From the NCBI GenBank assembly GCA_013396525.1, contig VWYX01000725.1, positions 248,001 through 312,000 on the forward strand: a stretch of 64,000 nucleotides of DNA, in the 5' to 3' direction. Under the pieces are notes generated by a model. That model made no database searches and had not been told where the DNA came from. It was given only the letters and a program-made list of their open reading frames with translations. A program made the position numbers and the translations under genes. The stretch comes from Chaetorhynchus papuensis. Taxonomy: Eukaryota > Chordata > Aves > Passeriformes > Rhipiduridae. Positions 60,601 to 64,000 of this stretch are shown here, in pieces (position 1 is the first letter of the stretch; each line of letters begins with the position of its first letter).

Positions 60601-63402
60601 TCACATAACTGGTGAAACTCAGAAGTTCTGAAAAACAAAATCACACAAATCTTGGTCTTCATACCTGCATTATCACATGCATAATCATTGTGGACCAAAC
60701 CCCTTAAAAAGCACACAGAATACTAATGATATGCCTTACAGAGGTAACATTAATTTGTTTTAAGCTTCTTTGCCTTGTACACATAAAATAAACAGAAGAA
60801 AAAATGTATTATTTTTATTCAAAATCTACTTTTACAATATACTAAATAAGTTACACTTCTTCACACACATTAATTAATCCTTATTTAATAAGCCAATCAG
60901 TGTCAAGTCGAACTAGCTTCAAAATAAGGCTCTAAAGTTACCTTTACTTTTTTAAAACACCGCTGAGGCAAAACTAGTGAACACCACAGTAGCTTTTGTT
61001 TTTAATTTAGAGAAAATTACTTTTTTTATTTAAGCAAAGCAATCAGGTTGACAGCAGCAGTAGTTTCTACATGTAACACAAAGGTTTCAAACTCAAACAA
61101 TGTGACAAGAAACATCAGTGGCCGATGACTTCTGGCATCCCCTGCACTTAGGTGATTCTATGATCCAAGTATTAGGTACAGTCACAAGGCACACCTACAT
61201 AATGCTCCCCTGGAATTAAAATAAGCATTTTCACATGATTCTGTGAATTATACATACATGTATATTCAAGGATAAAGAGCTAACAGACATTAGCCTGGAT
61301 TTATTCAGCTTCCAAGTTCTTTGCAATGCTGGCCCTAGCAGTATTTTTCAATGCCTTTTTATGGTGAATTTTAAGCCAAATTTCTTGTTCTTTCCCCCCA
61401 CCTTAAAAACTTTCTGAATGTATTAAAAAAAACTCCACAGTACCCTAAAAAAACATTTTAAAAAATCCCCAAAAGAAATCCACAGGCTACATATATGAAT
61501 AAGAAGCATTATCTGTGAATGCAGACTAACAGTGTCTCGAAGGCTTTGTAAATGTTCCTTTCCCCTTAATACTGCATTTCAACAGTTTCTGTTTATTTAT
61601 TATTTATTTTTCTGCTCCATACTTCCTTTCAGAAGCAACAAGATTCCTATGTCAAGATAACAAGATTACATTTAATTACTTGGCAAGAAAGTTCAGGATA
61701 GCTCAAGTGGGTAACCTATAAACCAAAAGAAAATACTGGTTCTGCCTTGACACACAGTAACAGAAAGCCAGCTTTACTACCAGGCATAATATTATTCCTA
61801 ATAAAAGCAAAGATCAACATAGAGAAACCAGTTAATGTGGGGCACATAAATGCTGATCCATAAGAAGAGCTGAAAACGCTTTTGTAAGAGTCTCAGCAAT
61901 TTTTGCCCTCAGTTGTCGGCTACTACTCACCTACTTTCATAACAATTTTTTAATATTAATGACACAACACACCTCATGCAACAACCTTATACAGTGTTCC
62001 TACTTCTCACAGAAGTGGGGCTTTTTTACTTATTCTTTGCTCTCTATACAAGTATTCCATTTCAAATGTTTTCTTCGTTTCAGACATAACAAACATGTTA
62101 TGTTTGTAGAAAGAGAAACTGAAGATGAAAGCAAGTATTTATATACTTTTAATGTCAGTTTCCATTTAATAGAGTAGTACTTGCACGAATGGAATTTTAA
62201 TAAAGCGGATTACACTGTATCTCACTGTATACTTTAAAAATACTGAAGATTAAATATTTTATATCACATTAGATTTCCCTCCAAGTATACAGCTACAATA
62301 TCATAGTTTCACAGCATTTTTAAAGAACATTAATATTGACACTATGCAAACAAGCAAACATATTTTAAACGCCTCTTTTGACACATAAGATCAAGAGACT
62401 ACACAAAAATAATACTACTTGTACTAAGAATCAAGCACTCAAAAAAAAGAGAAACCATGTAGTTTTCCCAGATAACATTGTAACTCTTCTGCTTCAGGTA
62501 CTCATCCTGCTTGCTGAAAAAGGCAACAGTTATAAAGGACAAGGATGAGCAGTAGCACATAAAAAAAAAAAAAAATCCACAAGGAATTGAGCAGAGTCAG
62601 TGCAAGATAACTAACAAAGAGAAGCACCTAGATTTAGATTGCCAAATTAACCCTAAAAGTTAGGATTTCTTAACTTGAAAATTCTGGACCTTCAGTCTAA
62701 ACAAAATCCTTCTAATATTTTCTTAGGGTGGGGGGGGGGGAATCTCTCTACCACTACACATCCCCCGTGGCAATACCACACTTCAAGAACAAATTTGCCA
62801 TTTTCTTCAGCCAAAGTAGCTGGTGGCAGTGGGAGGCTACTTTTTGACTACCATTTGACAAGAGGAGCAGACACTGTCTGTCCCTCCCATACAGTGGGAC
62901 AGTTTTAGAGTGTCCTTTTCCTCTCCCCTCCCCACACAGCACAGCTGCTCTGGCACCTCCCAGAAACACAACTTTTAGATGAAGCTCGTTTCTACTTTTA
63001 AACAATCAAAAAACCCAAAAACCAACCAAACAATCAAAAAAAACCCCAAAAACAGACAAACAAAAAAACCTGATGAGTACAAACAGCACAATGTAAGCAA
63101 GCACGTTCAGGAGTTCTGTATTTCAATAAAACCTAAATGGAATTTCCTAGTAAAGAAAGAACACATGTCTACAGCCAGAAGGTCTGACGTACATCCTCCA
63201 TGCACAAGAGTTCCCTGGCGGTCCCAGACATTATTACAAGTGCTAAGCAATTTACAAGTCAGCATGGACAGCACTGAAAACTGAAACCACCCTAAGACTC
63301 TAAGATGAACTACTGCACCTTTGGAAGTAGATACTTAGGTATAGATTTTCCAAAATACCTAGGCAACAGGACAGATATAGGCCCAGCATTAAAAATAAAT
63401 TA

Positions 63403-63446
<44 letters not shown>

Positions 63447-64000
63447 AACCAGACAGGGGAAGTAAATATTCATCTCCTATCATCAATGGATCAATGGTTA
63501 GCAACTTCTGATCCTTCACCCTTAAATCAGTAATTCACAGATAAAAGTCTGAGATGTCATATAAATAGATTATAAACGACCTAGGGAATGACACTATCTA
63601 GAAAAGTTAACAGCAAAAAGCTTAGAGTATGATATCTGTGTAAGAAATTCTGGTCGAAGTCATTCAAGTAGCATAGAAACCTGACCTAAGGTAAGCTGAT
63701 CCAGAAATTCATGAGCTACAAAAGTTGTGTAAAAATTATGAAGAATGCTGTTCCACACCCAGTCTTTTTAAAATATTATGAACATTAAGAAAATTGTTTT
63801 GGAAAATAGAATGATCAAAAACTGTGTTATTAAAAAGCTCAGTCGTTTATATACTCTCACCATCCATGAAAGGATAAAAATCCTTCCCCCTAAATGGAAT
63901 ATAAATTGCAAGATGCTTTTCAACTCAAGCTTCACCAGATGAACTCAGGGGCTGCATCTAGCAAGTACTTTCCTCCTCACTTTGATCTTCGTGTTTGTAC
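54645..64000 (-). other. BRD1 upstream intron (partial), no exon seen
   Basis: At least 9.4 kb upstream of exon W1 with no open frame matching the BRD1 N-terminus or PHD fingers. It includes a C-rich run near 60258, a G-rich run near 62730 and an A33 run at 63404-63436. No CR1 or LTR was recognised here, and no CpG-rich promoter. Confidence 0.7.
63404..63436. repeat. A33 homopolymer
   Basis: Uninterrupted A run of 33 on the plus strand, followed by GAAG and more A. It is long enough to be error-prone in sequencing. No retrogene or SINE body was recognised upstream. Confidence 0.9.

Noticed and set aside
63305..63511. Lysine-rich open frame near 63.4 kb
   Set aside because: The lysines come from the A33 homopolymer.

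Overview
The window looks like nuclear DNA from a bird. It is AT-rich and vertebrate-like, with short exons in long introns, several CR1 LINE copies ending in the ATTCTATG-type tail, and LTRs of the kind common in avian endogenous retroviruses. I do not assign a species.

One protein-coding gene is recognisable: BRD1 (BRPF2), on the minus strand. Eleven consecutive coding exons (named W1 to W11 here, in transcription order) run from 54644 down to the stop codon at 13896. All splice junctions have GT/AG ends, all phases fit, and together they give about 730 intact codons. They encode the region between the PHD module and the bromodomain, the bromodomain, a coiled-coil and linker region, the segment specific to the long isoform, and the PWWP domain up to the C-terminus. 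The large N-terminal coding exon (HBO1-binding segment and PHD/zinc-knuckle/PHD) and the promoter are not in the window. They should lie beyond position 64000.

Layout: 1-12164 is presumed intergenic sequence downstream of BRD1, with one large minus-oriented LTR (2932-4088) and an LTR fragment near 6.7 kb. 12165-13895 is the probable BRD1 3'UTR. 13896-54644 holds the exons and introns. 54645-64000 is upstream intron with no exon seen. Every intronic retroelement I could orient (five CR1 pieces and three LTRs) is on the plus strand, antisense to BRD1.

The most informative feature is an in-frame alternative 3' splice site inside exon W6. It would include or skip 128 codons and matches the known BRD1 long/short isoform choice in mammals. 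I found no new biological system, no CRISPR array, no confident RNA gene and no second protein-coding gene. Splice boundaries were read by eye. Repeat family names and limits rest on recognition of conserved ends, not on a database search.
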